A stretch of DNA of 63,405 nt, from assembly GCA_900315065.1 (NCBI GenBank), contig OMXQ01000003.1:1-63405 (forward strand), in the 5' to 3' direction. The DNA is from an uncultured Erysipelotrichaceae bacterium. GTDB lineage: Bacteria > Bacillota_I > Bacilli_A > Erysipelotrichales > Erysipelotrichaceae. The notes beneath the pieces are model-generated. The model had not been told where the DNA came from and did no database searches. It saw only the letters and a program-made list of their open reading frames with translations. Positions 1 to 9,059 of this stretch are shown piece by piece. Both the position numbers and the translations under genes were made by a program. Every line of letters begins with the position of its first letter. Position 1 is the first letter of the stretch.

Positions 1-92
1 AGATCTCCGCACGGCCTACGAGGAATACCACTATGGCATATTTGCGGAGACTAATTCAGATACCGGGACCAACACTTAGCTCGAACATAGCG
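1..92 (+). mobile_element. Right end of an IS-like element (left window edge)
   Basis: This stretch matches the reverse complement of 63262-63352 with three mismatches in about 92 bases, so the two window ends carry inverted copies of one element. Identity stops sharply after base 92, which marks the element's 3' boundary. It holds the end of a reading frame stopping at 77-79. The element family was not recognised. A contig ending inside a multicopy element would look like this. Confidence 0.7.
2..79 (+). CDS. C-terminal fragment of a probable transposase
   Basis: The frame is open from the window edge to TAG at 77-79 and gives 25 residues beginning DLRTAYEEYHYGIF. The same peptide, with one change (E to G), ends the frame at the opposite window edge. 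That repetition and the sharp boundary are the only reasons to call it a transposase, because no catalytic motif lies inside the window. The 5' part of the gene is outside. Confidence 0.45.
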   Translation, partial: DLRTAYEEYHYGIFAETNSDTGTNT

Positions 93-105
93 TTTATTAT
101 AGCAA

Positions 106-138
106 CAATAAAAAGAAGCGGGAAAATCCTGCTTCTTC
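106..138 (-). terminator. Rho-independent terminator
   Basis: An AAGAAGC/GCTTCTT stem closed by GG/CC around a short A/T loop is followed, on the minus strand, by TTTTTATT. It lies just after the stop of the ABM monooxygenase gene and ends the LysR operon. Confidence 0.8.
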
Positions 139-145
139 GCAATAT

Positions 146-475
146 TTATTTACGAATGAACTTCTGATCAGATGCCGGGGCTTCCTCATCACTGACGTAC
201 CGTTCGACCTTCATATGCAGATCATACTTGTTCCGCAAGGATGCGATTGTCTGCATCATTTCAGAGGCATGATGTACGTCAATAGATTTCTGATCTTTCC
301 AGGCATCAATCAATAAAACAGTTTCCGGATCTTCCATCGGGAAGAAATATTCATAGCGGAGATTTCCTTTCTCCTTCCGGATCTTTTCTACAGTACCGGA
401 AGAAACCATTTCTTCCGCAAACTTACGGGCACTCCCGTTTGTACCTGTGTAATAAAGGTTTACTGCAATTGCCAT
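146..475 (-). CDS. Antibiotic biosynthesis monooxygenase (ABM)-family protein, quinol monooxygenase-like
   Basis: This 109-residue protein has the length and pattern of the dimeric ferredoxin-like ABM/YgiN family. It begins AIAVNLYYTG, has a central YEYFFPMEDPETVLLIDAWKD strand pair, and then HHASEMM. YgiN-type members oxidise quinols or other phenolic substrates without a cofactor, but the substrate here is unknown. The start has a good AAGGAG site 5 bases upstream. It is the last gene of a LysR, CMD-cupin, ABM operon, separated by 9 bases from the gene before it, which suggests a small redox or quinone-stress cassette. The family call is good; the exact activity is inference. Confidence 0.75.
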   Translation of the reverse strand: MAIAVNLYYTGTNGSARKFAEEMVSSGTVEKIRKEKGNLRYEYFFPMEDPETVLLIDAWKDQKSIDVHHASEMMQTIASLRNKYDLHMKVERYVSDEEAPASDQKFIRK

Positions 476-484
476 GTGATCTCC

Positions 485-1240
485 TTAGCCAAGCTGATTG
501 TATTCTTCATCGCTGACCGGCTCCAGCCATTCAGTACTGCCGTTTTCAGCCGGAACTGCAATAGAAAGATGGGCGAACCAGCTGTCCTTCTGTGCTCCAT
601 GCCAATGCTTGATGCCCGGCGCAATATTGACTACATCACCCGGCTTCAATGCCTGAGCAGGTTTGCCTTCTTCCTGGTACCACCCGTATCCGCCGACACA
701 TACCAGCATCTGCCCGCCGCCTTTGTCCGCATGATGGATGTGCCAGTTATTGCGGCATCCCGGCTCAAAGGTAATATTGTGAATCGGAACCTGTTCATCC
801 GTTACGTGTGCTGAATAAGACTGCCCGATGAAATACTTTGCATATTTATCATTCGGTTGGCCAATCGGAAACATGATTTCTTTCTGGAAACGATCTTTGT
901 CAGAAAGAACCGGCTCATCTTCTGTCCAGACTTCCTTTGCCATATTGAAAACAGCCCAGGCAACCGGCCAGCCTGCATAAAATGCCGCATGCGTAATAAT
1001 AGCCGCAATTTCTTTCTTTGTAATGCCGTTCTTCTTTGCGGTCTGCAGATGATATTTCAATGAACTGTCAGTGAGACCTCTTCCCATAAAAACGGAGATC
1101 ACAATTGTACTCTTTGTCTTCAGATCAAGAGTTTCATCATTCCATACTTCCCCAAACAGGACATCATCGTTGTATCTTGCAAAGTCCGGGGCAAATTCAC
1201 CAAGTTTGTTGCGTCCTGCTGTCTGAATAATTTTTTTCAT
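485..1240 (-). CDS. Carboxymuconolactone decarboxylase domain fused to a cupin domain
   Basis: The 251-residue protein has two domains. Residues about 20-95 are a CMD/AhpD-like helical domain (KSTIVISVFMGRGL, then ITHAAFYAGWPVAWAVF) that lacks the AhpD CxxC pair. Residues about 145-235 are a cupin barrel with the metal-binding pattern HIHHADKGG and, later, PGIKHWHGA. Such fusions are common in Firmicutes beside aldo-keto reductases and flavodoxins, but their reaction is poorly defined. The ATG overlaps the stop of the LysR gene by four bases (ATGA), so translation is probably coupled. A role in quinone or aromatic detoxification is inferred from the neighbouring ABM protein. Confidence 0.8.
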   Translation of the reverse strand: MKKIIQTAGRNKLGEFAPDFARYNDDVLFGEVWNDETLDLKTKSTIVISVFMGRGLTDSSLKYHLQTAKKNGITKKEIAAIITHAAFYAGWPVAWAVFNMAKEVWTEDEPVLSDKDRFQKEIMFPIGQPNDKYAKYFIGQSYSAHVTDEQVPIHNITFEPGCRNNWHIHHADKGGGQMLVCVGGYGWYQEEGKPAQALKPGDVVNIAPGIKHWHGAQKDSWFAHLSIAVPAENGSTEWLEPVSDEEYNQLG

Positions 1241-2118
1241 ACTTCTTTTTCTCCATTGATTTCTTCAATCATTTTCCGGGCGGCTCTGGAAGCTGGCAAG
1301 CCCCGCTTCCATGCTAATACGCATTTGTATTGAAGCGCCGGTTCCAGTCTTCTGATCTGAAACTTTGCCGGATCCAGATTCAGATAAGGTCCTTCTACCC
1401 CAAGTGCAATTTCCATGCCTTTTTCAATCAGCACCACATTATTCGCTGCCAGATTATCTGTTATCGTGATATGCAGACTGTCATATAAAGGTCCGAACCA
1501 ATGTGCAAGTTCAGTTGTGGTTTCTGCTCTGCCTGGAAAGATCAGATTTCTTTCCACAAGATCTTCCGGACAGACGGTCTGCTTCCTGCAAAGAGGATCA
1601 TCTGCCCTCATCGCAGCAGCCCAGTTTTCTACCGTCTTCAGAGAATAATACTCATAGCGGGTAAGATTCACCGGCTGAAGCAGAATACCAAGATCGATCA
1701 GACCTTTGTCCATGTCATCCATGATTTCATTGGAATTGGCAGTGATAATCCGGAAAGTCACGCGCGGATGTTTCTGCTGGAACTTATGGATCATATCTGC
1801 GACTTCATGCATGACATTCAATTCACCGCATCCGATTACGATTTTGCCTTCCAGTTCATGATCACTTTCCTGTAATTCTTCCTGTGTTTTTTCGACAAGA
1901 TCCAGAATTTCCTTAGCCCGCTTGCGGAACAGGATGCCTTCCTCCGTCAATGCAATGCCTTTGCTGGTTCTTTGAAAAAGGCGGACATGCAGTTCATTTT
2001 CCATTTCGGCAATCTGACGGCTGAGCGAAGGCTGGGAAATGTGAATGATTTCAGCTGCTTTACTTATACTTTCTTCTCTTGCAGTAATGAGGAAATATTC
2101 CAATAAACGACTATCCAT
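1237..2118 (-). CDS. LysR-family transcriptional regulator
   Basis: This is a 293-residue LysR regulator of normal length. The N-terminal winged helix-turn-helix is clear (ISKAAEIIHISQPSLSRQIAEMENEL at about 17-42, then LFQRTSKGIALTEEG). The rest is the two-lobed co-inducer-binding domain. It is the first gene of the operon with the CMD-cupin and ABM genes rather than divergent from them, which suggests it controls its own operon. An AAGGACGG site precedes the ATG. A 15-bp palindrome about 80 bases upstream is the likely operator. The inducer cannot be told. Confidence 0.9.
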   Translation of the reverse strand: MDSRLLEYFLITAREESISKAAEIIHISQPSLSRQIAEMENELHVRLFQRTSKGIALTEEGILFRKRAKEILDLVEKTQEELQESDHELEGKIVIGCGELNVMHEVADMIHKFQQKHPRVTFRIITANSNEIMDDMDKGLIDLGILLQPVNLTRYEYYSLKTVENWAAAMRADDPLCRKQTVCPEDLVERNLIFPGRAETTTELAHWFGPLYDSLHITITDNLAANNVVLIEKGMEIALGVEGPYLNLDPAKFQIRRLEPALQYKCVLAWKRGLPASRAARKMIEEINGEKEV

Positions 2119-2195
2119 CCGTCCTTTTCTTCCTTTCCCTTATTAAAATAGCATTATTTTCTATTATGTAAAATACTTATATAAAATAGTCTTCT

Positions 2196-2210
2196 ATTCA
2201 TTTTATGAAT
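2196..2210. promoter_or_regulatory. Palindrome upstream of LysR operon, candidate LysR box
   Basis: ATTCATTTTATGAAT is a perfect 15-base palindrome in the A/T-rich region between the LysR gene and the HAD gene. It fits the T-N11-A core expected for LysR operators. Function is inferred from its shape and position. Confidence 0.5.
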
Positions 2211-2266
2211 ATCTTATCTGACGAAAAAAAACATATGCTGCTCTCTGCCGCAAACGGCTTTGTCAT

Positions 2267-2932
2267 TTACTTCAGCTGAAGATAAGATGCAATATCCGTA
2301 AAGTCTTCAATGACATCTTTGATGCCTGGGTACTGAGGATATTTGTCATCCAGAGCAGGGATCCGGATTGCGATCACATCTGCACCTGTCTTCAGAGCAT
2401 TCTTCAGGCCGGAGAAAGAATCTTCAATAATCAGATAAGGCTGTTTCAAAGCAAGCTTATCAGCCGCATCCAGATACATCTGTACTTTGTCTTTATAGGT
2501 ACCGTTGTCATAAACCAGATTCTTTGGATCGATCCATGTATCAAGATGGAAAGTTCTGACAAAGAAATCCATGTTTTCCTTAATGGAAGAAGAAACGATG
2601 GTAAAAGGAATATTGTTCTTCTTTAATACCTCAAAGAATTCAACTGCTCCTTTTCTCAGATGGGCGCCGCCTTCCATATTGAGCACTTCTTCGCGATAAA
2701 CTTCTTCCTTATGCTGCGACAGCTGTTCTGCCTGTTCAGGTGAATATGTACCATCAGACATGGTCATAATCGTCAATACATTCGGCTTGCCGGAATACTT
2801 TTCTGCCATATCTTTTGCGGTTACATGAATTCCGAAGTTTTCATAAGCAATTCTGTCCCAGGCTCTGACCTGACATTCTTCGTCTTCAATCAGGGTACCA
2901 TTGAAATCAAATAAAATTCCTGTGTATTTCAT
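2267..2932 (-). CDS. HAD-superfamily hydrolase, beta-phosphoglucomutase-like
   Basis: The 221-residue protein has HAD motif I as LFDFNGTL (nucleophile Asp9), motif II in IVSSS near residue 115, and motif IV in IIEDSFSGLKNAL near 170. The helical cap between them is of the beta-PGM/phosphatase type. The second Asp of the usual DxD is Asn here (DFN), a variant seen in some HAD phosphatases that may change or slow the chemistry. Its ATG shares one base with the stop of the esterase gene upstream, so the two are translationally coupled. The substrate, probably a sugar phosphate, is not known. Confidence 0.8.
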   Translation of the reverse strand: MKYTGILFDFNGTLIEDEECQVRAWDRIAYENFGIHVTAKDMAEKYSGKPNVLTIMTMSDGTYSPEQAEQLSQHKEEVYREEVLNMEGGAHLRKGAVEFFEVLKKNNIPFTIVSSSIKENMDFFVRTFHLDTWIDPKNLVYDNGTYKDKVQMYLDAADKLALKQPYLIIEDSFSGLKNALKTGADVIAIRIPALDDKYPQYPGIKDVIEDFTDIASYLQLK

Positions 2933-3807
2933 CAGAAAGCATTTCCTTTCATTTCATCAGAAAAGCCGAAGAAGACAAAGGCTTTCTGAATATCTCTTTC
3001 CCAGACTCTCCATTCATGAGAAACAGGATCCTCACTCCACTTTGCCGCAAAGCCGATCTCGTCAAGTTTTTTCTTCAGGGCATGAAAACTTTCCGTCATT
3101 AAAGGATCTTTGTCTCCCACTGTAAATAAGAAAGCCGGCAGGTCTTTTCTGTCTTTCGCATGGATGAGTTCATTGTAAATATCATAATGGTTCTTCTCAT
3201 AGTCTTCAAAAGTATCCCATCTGTGCATGATATTGTAGTACCGCAATTTCATATGCATGACGTCACCCTCATCCTTTTCCACTTCACTGCGATCCATATC
3301 AAACAAAGCTTTCAAATTATCTTTCATCAGGGCAGGATCCCTCGGGCAATAAGACAAGGAAGCGCATTTTGCGAAAAGCTGCGGATAATGCAGGGCAAAC
3401 TTCAATGCACCGCCGCCTCCCATGGAAAGACCTGCAATAAAATTGTCTTCTCTCTTATTGCTGGCTGGAAGCCATCCATAAACTAACGGCATTAATTCTT
3501 CGACAATGTATTTTTCAGAATCATAGCCGAGGGTGAAATTATTCCAGGCTTCATAATCAGAATTGCCGACGCCCGGCATCACGACAATGATGTCATGCTC
3601 GCAGGCATATAGTTCAATATTGGATTTGCGGACCCAGTCACTGTAGCCGCCGAAGGTACCGTGCAGAAGCCAGAGGACTCTGTATTTCTTTCCGCTTTGA
3701 TAAAATTGTGCCGGACTGATTTCTCTCGGTTTATCCGGAACAATGATATTCACGTCGGTATTGGCGCCTAAAAATTGTGATTCAAAATCCAGATGCAATA
3801 GTGCCAT
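2932..3807 (-). CDS. Esterase of the esterase D / S-formylglutathione hydrolase type
   Basis: This 291-residue alpha/beta hydrolase shows LWLLHGTFGGYSDW near 46-58 (oxyanion region), the nucleophile elbow GLSMGG (Ser128), GDKDP for the acid and SHEWRVW for the catalytic His. It belongs to the putative esterase family that includes acetyl-xylan and feruloyl esterases as well as FrmB. There is no signal peptide, so it acts in the cytoplasm. An AGGAGG site precedes the ATG. It forms a two-gene operon with the HAD hydrolase downstream. The acyl substrate is unknown. Confidence 0.85.
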   Translation of the reverse strand: MALLHLDFESQFLGANTDVNIIVPDKPREISPAQFYQSGKKYRVLWLLHGTFGGYSDWVRKSNIELYACEHDIIVVMPGVGNSDYEAWNNFTLGYDSEKYIVEELMPLVYGWLPASNKREDNFIAGLSMGGGGALKFALHYPQLFAKCASLSYCPRDPALMKDNLKALFDMDRSEVEKDEGDVMHMKLRYYNIMHRWDTFEDYEKNHYDIYNELIHAKDRKDLPAFLFTVGDKDPLMTESFHALKKKLDEIGFAAKWSEDPVSHEWRVWERDIQKAFVFFGFSDEMKGNAF

Positions 3808-3887
3808 AATGATCCTCCTGATGTTATTGCATAAATCATCTGTTTTTATTTTACATGGTTATGCATCATCTGAGGTTGCAGAAAGCG

Positions 3888-3918
3888 GAAAAAAAGAAGA
3901 ATCACGCGGGATTCTTCT
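3888..3918 (-). terminator. Rho-independent terminator overlapping the end of the YjdF-like gene
   Basis: An AGAAGAATC/GATTCTTCT stem with a GC-rich loop is followed on the minus strand by seven or more T. Its 5' arm lies in the last codons of the membrane-protein gene. Confidence 0.85.
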
Positions 3919-4774
3919 CTTCTTCCTTATTTTCAGTTACATCTTCTTCAAAGACTTCATTTTCTTCATTCATCTTGCGGATGATCAGACTCTTTGCAAT
4001 CTTCCGTGCTCTGCCGGCTTTTTCACGTCCGCTGACATAGAAATAACCGATGACGCTGAAAACAACGGCACCGATAAAATTGACGAACAAGTCCTTCATG
4101 GTATCGAGAAGACCGATATCAAGATAACCGCCCTGAATTGTGACAGACTGGCCGTCTGCTGTATGAATTAAAGTATCGGTAATATTCTTTACGGTAATGA
4201 CTTTCTGGGAAGCAGTCGGATCCAGGGTTACGGAATGAATCGTCTGTATGATGAAGTCCTTCTGCATATCTGTTCCTAAGAATAAATCGCAGCTGCACTC
4301 AAAGAATTCCCAGAGAACGCCAATTGTCATTGAAAAGCAGAAAGCGGTAACTGCCAGATAGAACGGGGACAGGTTCACTCTGTCACTATGACGATTGAGT
4401 AAATCTACCAGGGAGAAACCGACGGCAGCAGCTAAGAATCCGTTGATGGTATGCAGGATGGAATCCCAGGCCGGGATCTTCGTATAGAAAGCATCAACTT
4501 CACCTAAGATAGATGTTGAAAAGATAAAGACATAAATAGCCATCTGGAACAAGGTTGGAATTTCAATCTTGAAATGATCTTCCAGAAAACTTGGAATCAG
4601 GAACAATCCCAATGCCATAATACATGTAAAAAAAGATTCATAGTGATGCATAACCAGCTGGCGCACCGCACAAAGAATCACAAGCGTACGCAGAATAGAA
4701 TAAATGATAAAAGTCTTCTTATCTGCTTTGATTCTGTCCTCAAGATATTTGATATATTTCCGCAGCTTTTTCAT
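3902..4774 (-). CDS. Multi-pass membrane protein, YjdF/DUF2238-like
   Basis: This integral membrane protein of about 290 residues has several hydrophobic segments. Its conserved pattern is ILHTINGFLAAAVGFSLVDLLNR followed by FSMTIGVLWEFFE, which I associate with the YjdF (DUF2238) family of unknown function. The C-terminus is charged and glutamate-rich, and probably cytoplasmic. The start at 4774 (MKKLRKYIKY) is chosen because GAGGAG lies just upstream; an in-frame start 36 bases earlier has none. It appears to be a single-gene unit with its own terminator. No function is proposed. Confidence 0.7.
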   Translation of the reverse strand: MKKLRKYIKYLEDRIKADKKTFIIYSILRTLVILCAVRQLVMHHYESFFTCIMALGLFLIPSFLEDHFKIEIPTLFQMAIYVFIFSTSILGEVDAFYTKIPAWDSILHTINGFLAAAVGFSLVDLLNRHSDRVNLSPFYLAVTAFCFSMTIGVLWEFFECSCDLFLGTDMQKDFIIQTIHSVTLDPTASQKVITVKNITDTLIHTADGQSVTIQGGYLDIGLLDTMKDLFVNFIGAVVFSVIGYFYVSGREKAGRARKIAKSLIIRKMNEENEVFEEDVTENKEEEKNPA

Positions 4775-4829
4775 ACATTTCTCCTCATTTGTCGTTATTA
4801 ATAGTATCACTGTTTCTCTGCTGCAGGTA

Positions 4830-4864
4830 TAAAAAAGACCATGCGCAGAAACGCATGATCTTAT
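4830..4864 (-). terminator. Rho-independent terminator of pfp
   Basis: A CATGCG/CGCATG stem extended by GAC/ATC pairing is followed by six T on the minus strand, just beyond the stop of the phosphofructokinase gene. Confidence 0.85.
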
Positions 4865-4881
4865 GAATTCAAAGATTCAGA

Positions 4882-6558
4882 TCAGTCATCAAGAGACATT
4901 GTGCCCTTTTCAAGAGCCAGTGTTCTTGTGGTGAGGTCGCATACTTCAGTTGGTCCATAGTACTGGATAGCACCAGGGAATGTGAAGCATGTGTTTTCAG
5001 ACCATTCCTTACGATGAGCTTCGAAATACTTGAACGGATTGCCGTTGAGGTCAACCAGAGCCTTTCTGATAACCGGCTTGTCTTCACCGTTTCTTCTTTC
5101 CATGTTCATCATCTTGGTAATCGGCATACCGCCGGCAACCCATTCTTCAGCAGGTCTGGACAGATTGGAAACCTTGGACAGATAACCTGTGTAACCATAC
5201 TGGATCAGCATGAAGGCATTGTAGCCGAGGCTGTAGCAATAGTCAGCGTCAAAGTTGGACGGGAATGCACATCTTCCTTCATAACCGAAGAAATGATGCT
5301 GGGTCTTGAACTTGCCGTTGTACTTGCCTTCCTTGCGTCTTTGCTCAAGCTTGTCAGCGACCAGAGCGGAGAAGAGCTTTTCGGATTCAATCAGGGAAAC
5401 CTGTACGTTGCCATGCGGATCTCTTTCCAGGAACAGCTGCTTCTGAATTGCTTCAGGCAGGATATCAAATACAGCGAAGGATGCCGGTGTCAGGCCCTTC
5501 TTGATGAAGGCATACTTGTCAGCCCAGGTTGGCAGAGCATTGAATTCTTCTGTCTTTTCACCAGCCAGCAGTTCATTGATTTCACCGATCAGAGTACCGA
5601 ATTCAGGAACGAATTCAACGATACCTTCAGGGATAATAGCAACACCGAAGTTCATGCCCTTGGCAGCTCTTGCAGCAACAGAATCAGCGATGTAGTCAGC
5701 GATCTGACTCAAAGACATCTTCTTAGCGGCAACTTCTTCACCAATCAGGCAGATGTTCGGCTGTGTTTCCAATGCGCATTCCAAAGCAACGTGAGAAGCG
5801 GAACGGCCCATGACCTTGACAAAGTGCCAGTACTTCTTGGCAGAGTTGGCATCACGTTCAATATTGCCGATCAGTTCGGAATATGTCTTTGTTGCTGTAT
5901 CGAAACCGAAAGAACACTCAATATCGTCGTTCTTCAGGTCGCCGTCGATTGTCTTCGGGCAGCCGATTACCTGAACACCCAGCTTGTTGGCTGCGAAATA
6001 TTCAGCCAATACAGCAGCGTTTGTGTTGGAATCATCGCCGCCGATGATTACAACTGCAGTCAGACCATGCTTCTTTGCAGTAGCAGCTGCTGCTTCAAAC
6101 TGTTCCGGTGTTTCAATCTTTGTTCTGCCGGAGCCGATAATATCAAATCCGCCTGTATTTCTGTATTCATTGATGAATTCATCATTGAATTCAACGAAAT
6201 CATCTTCAACCAGTCCGCTTGGGCCATTGCGGAAGCCGAGCAGAACATTGTTCCTGTCAGCTGCCTTCAAAGCATCATACAGACCGCTGACGACATTGTG
6301 TCCGCCAGGTGCCTGACCGCCGGAAAGGATAACACCGACAACCTGCTTCTTTGCGACGCTGGTGTTGGTACCCTTCTGGAATGTGATTTCCTTCTTGCCG
6401 TATGTGTTAGGGAAGAGAGCCTTGATCTTGTCCTGATCAGCTACGCTCTGGGTTGGTTCGCCTTCCTTGACACAGATGTCAGAAATGCCGTTTCTGAGCA
6501 TGCCCGGAAGCTTCGGGCTGTACTCATATCTTGCTTTTTGCAGCGGTGAAATTTTCAT
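4882..6558 (-). CDS. pfp: Diphosphate--fructose-6-phosphate 1-phosphotransferase (PPi-dependent PFK)
   Basis: This 558-residue enzyme of the long PFP class phosphorylates fructose-6-phosphate with pyrophosphate in glycolysis, reversibly. The phosphate-binding start is [14 protein letters not shown]. The PPi signature is present: GGDDSNT, with Asp where ATP-PFKs have Gly, and [10 protein letters not shown] with the discriminating Lys. [11 protein letters not shown] contributes to sugar binding. A strong AAGGAG precedes the ATG. It is monocistronic with its own terminator. A long open frame on the other strand (5014-6549) is a composition shadow. PPi use saves ATP, in keeping with a fermentative life. 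Confidence 0.95.
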   Translation of the reverse strand: MKISPLQKARYEYSPKLPGMLRNGISDICVKEGEPTQSVADQDKIKALFPNTYGKKEITFQKGTNTSVAKKQVVGVILSGGQAPGGHNVVSGLYDALKAADRNNVLLGFRNGPSGLVEDDFVEFNDEFINEYRNTGGFDIIGSGRTKIETPEQFEAAAATAKKHGLTAVVIIGGDDSNTNAAVLAEYFAANKLGVQVIGCPKTIDGDLKNDDIECSFGFDTATKTYSELIGNIERDANSAKKYWHFVKVMGRSASHVALECALETQPNICLIGEEVAAKKMSLSQIADYIADSVAARAAKGMNFGVAIIPEGIVEFVPEFGTLIGEINELLAGEKTEEFNALPTWADKYAFIKKGLTPASFAVFDILPEAIQKQLFLERDPHGNVQVSLIESEKLFSALVADKLEQRRKEGKYNGKFKTQHHFFGYEGRCAFPSNFDADYCYSLGYNAFMLIQYGYTGYLSKVSNLSRPAEEWVAGGMPITKMMNMERRNGEDKPVIRKALVDLNGNPFKYFEAHRKEWSENTCFTFPGAIQYYGPTEVCDLTTRTLALEKGTMSLDD

Positions 6559-6721
6559 ATTTTTTCTCCTTTTGTATACTCCTTATATCTGAATTTTACC
6601 TCATTTGCCTGGAAAGTTGAATATTACTGAAAATATTTTGGTTTCATTCCTTATGGTTTGCTCTTGTTCATATTATTTTCATTAAAATCCTTTTAAGATT
6701 ATGAAAAAACGTGAGCTTTTC

Positions 6722-6751
6722 TTGTCATATGCAAGTGAAAAATCATACAAT
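6722..6751 (+). promoter_or_regulatory. Sigma-A-type promoter of the GGDEF gene, close to the start codon
   Basis: TTGTCA at 6722-6727 and TACAAT at 6746-6751 are separated by 18 bases. The first ATG of the downstream frame is at 6756, only four bases after the -10. Transcription would therefore start at or beside the ATG. No Shine-Dalgarno sequence exists, so the mRNA is probably leaderless. Confidence 0.6.
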
Positions 6752-6755
6752 AAAG

Positions 6756-8471
6756 ATGATGACAAATACCAACGGCAAAAAAATGACGCGTATTGAAAAA
6801 GGAATTCTTGCCAATCTTATTATTCTGTTTGTGGCTGCTATTTTCCTGCATTTTCATGTGCCTCTTTCCAGTACATCACGATCCCGCATCATCAGATTTT
6901 CGGATGGATGGATCACAGAAGACGGACAGAGCATCAATACAAAGCAGTTATCCCGGCTGCCGGATGATCATGACGGAAAGCTTATTATTTACAAAGAACT
7001 TCCTGACAATCTGGAAGATACTGATTATCTGAACTTCAATGCCAAATATGCTGACTATGTCGTTTATATCAATGACGACCCGTATTACACCAACAACTAG
7101 ATTCTTGATAATGAGCCGCTGGAATCCTGCTTTACAAACTTACCACTGAATAGTTCCCTGTCCGGCAAGACAATTACGATTGAAATCGATCCCGGCAAGA
7201 GCGACGCTTCCTGCCTGCTGTCTGATGTTGCAATCTGTTCCGAAGGCACTTATGTCCGCTGGTATATCCTCCGCTATGGTTTCCGTGCTTTGCTTTCTAT
7301 CTTGCTGATTGTAACGGGAATTATGATGCTGTTTGTCAACTTTACAGCCAGGCATCTGATTGCCCGCCGTTCCGAATATGTATCGCTTGCTTTGTTTAAT
7401 CTGGCAATCGGTATCTGGAGTCTGATGGAAAGTCAGGTTCCGATGCTGCTGGCACCCCAGCTTGGTCACTTCTGGCTGCTGAATCAGTATCTCGGCATCT
7501 CGCTCATTCCGTTCTTCTTCTATATTTTCTCCGTAACAACCTTAAGCTGGCGCTCTCATCTGCTGGATCTTTTTGAAGCAGGTGCGACGGTTGCCACATT
7601 GCTGATCATGGATATTCAGGTCAGATATTTCGGTCAGCCTCGTCATTTATGCATGTCCCTGGTATTTCTGCTTTTCCTGATTGAATATTTCGGCATTATG
7701 TTCTCTCTGTACAAAAACCATAAATATCACAAGTTCCACGATCCGATTGTCAAACCGGTGCCGTCTATGTACATGAGCATCAGCCTTTTCCAGGCAGCGG
7801 CTTTAATTGAAGGATGCCGTTATCTTTATAACCACTATTCCGTAACCGATGCTGCTGTCTTCCTGCGGTGCGGTGCAGCAATAATGACAGCTATCATTCT
7901 GTTCCATTACATGAATCTTGTATCAGAAAATGCAAGAATTGCCGGCCGTTCGGAAATTCTGCAGAAACTGGCATATACTGATACACTGACTGGCTGCTAC
8001 AGCCGGAATGCCTACGAAATGGATATCAGAAACATTCAGAAAAAGATGGCTGACGAACAGGATTACAACCTGATGATTATCAGCTTCGATATCAACAACC
8101 TCAAATACGTCAATGACCACTTCGGCCACGCTGCCGGAGATAAACACATCGAAGCAACTGCTGCAATCCTGAAGGATGCCTTCAAGGATACCGGCAAGCT
8201 CTACCGAATCGGCGGTGATGAATTCAGTCTGCTTTATGACGGCAATGACATGAAGCAGAAATATGATGCAGCTTTAACTCTGATCCGGGCAAGAGAAGAA
8301 GAATACAACAAGGATTCATCCCATGTCTTCCCTCTTCACATTGCAATTGGATATGCCATTACTTCCGAAATGCCTGACCATTCCTGGCACACAGCAGCTA
8401 CCAAAGCTGATGCCCTTATGTATCTCAACAAGGTAGAACTTAAAACAAAAGATCCGGTCCGCGCCAACTGA
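6756..8471 (+). pseudogene. Membrane-bound GGDEF diguanylate cyclase interrupted by an in-frame TAG
   Basis: One frame runs from the ATG pair at 6756/6759 to 8471 but for a TAG at 7098-7100. The part before it has one hydrophobic segment (ILANLIILFVAAIFLHFHV) and a putative extracytoplasmic sensor region. After the TAG the sensor continues for 63 codons. About seven hydrophobic segments and a GGDEF domain follow. The cyclase domain looks intact (TLTGCYSRNAYE, DINNLKYVNDHFG, RIGGDEF), so it would make cyclic-di-GMP from two GTP. The stop could be a C-to-T change of CAG. Either the gene is dead, or only the part from an internal start such as 7290 is made, or the TAG is a sequencing error. Confidence 0.75.
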
Positions 8472-8490
8472 CACAGGTCAGATCTTTTTT
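8468..8490 (+). terminator. Terminator after the GGDEF gene
   Basis: CTGAC-acag-GTCAG followed by ATC and six T overlaps the TGA stop of the GGDEF gene and abuts the convergent PAP2-like gene. Confidence 0.7.
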
Positions 8491-8960
8491 CAGAATATTT
8501 TTTCCGGAAGCACAAGACTGACAACAATTCCCATGCACACGCCCAGGACAATTCCGGCAATGATTTCCGGCATCGTATGACCCATGATTTCATTCATGGA
8601 TTCATCCGTAACAGGTTCTTTTCCTTCCAGTCTGTCTCTTTGTCTGAGCCGGTTGAATGCCTTAGCCTGCATGCCTGTTTCAAGACGCACGCCGTTAGCG
8701 TCATACATGACAATAAAGGCCATGAACAAAGCAATCGCAAAAGCTGAACTATTCGGTCCGTCTTTGATAAAAGCTGCGGCTGCAATTGCACACACAGTTG
8801 AAGAATGGGTGGAAGGCATGCCGCCGCCGCCGAAGAATCTTTCCTTTGAGAAAGTACCCTTGCAGATTTCAATGATCCACTTCAGGATCTGGGCAGAGAA
8901 ATTGCCGGCAATAGCGGCAATCAGAACTTTGTTTGTCAATAATGCATTTACAATATCCAT
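8490..8960 (-). CDS. Divergent PAP2 family protein (YuiD/DUF212-like)
   Basis: This 156-residue membrane protein has the DUF212 pattern: NFSAQILKW near residue 20, GGMPSTHSS near 47 (the PAP2-like histidine motif), and GHTMPEIIAG near 130, where a second histidine sits. The family is related to acid phosphatases and vanadium haloperoxidases and probably dephosphorylates a lipid-linked or small phosphorylated compound at the membrane. That activity is inferred from the family. It is convergent with the GGDEF gene and 18 bases away. The phosphate-uptake genes lie just upstream on the same strand, but a terminator separates them. Confidence 0.85.
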   Translation of the reverse strand: MDIVNALLTNKVLIAAIAGNFSAQILKWIIEICKGTFSKERFFGGGGMPSTHSSTVCAIAAAAFIKDGPNSSAFAIALFMAFIVMYDANGVRLETGMQAKAFNRLRQRDRLEGKEPVTDESMNEIMGHTMPEIIAGIVLGVCMGIVVSLVLPEKIF

Positions 8961-9001
8961 ACTTACGTAATGTTAATACAATTATGGATTTTGCCAAGTA
9001 A

Positions 9002-9048
9002 AAATAAAAAAAAGATATGTCCTGCCAGAATATCAGAAACATATCTTT
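9002..9048 (-). terminator. Rho-independent terminator of the pstS-nptA operon
   Basis: An AAAGATATGT/ACATATCTTT stem of 10 bp around an 18-base loop is followed on the minus strand by a long T-rich tract. It follows the symporter stop directly. Confidence 0.75.
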
Positions 9049-9059
9049 ATCATCATTGA

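Noticed and set aside
5014-6549. A 511-codon open frame on the plus strand opposite pfp
   Set aside because: It lies wholly antisense to a well-supported enzyme, has no ribosome binding site and reads as low-complexity shadow sequence. Codon bias of pfp explains it.
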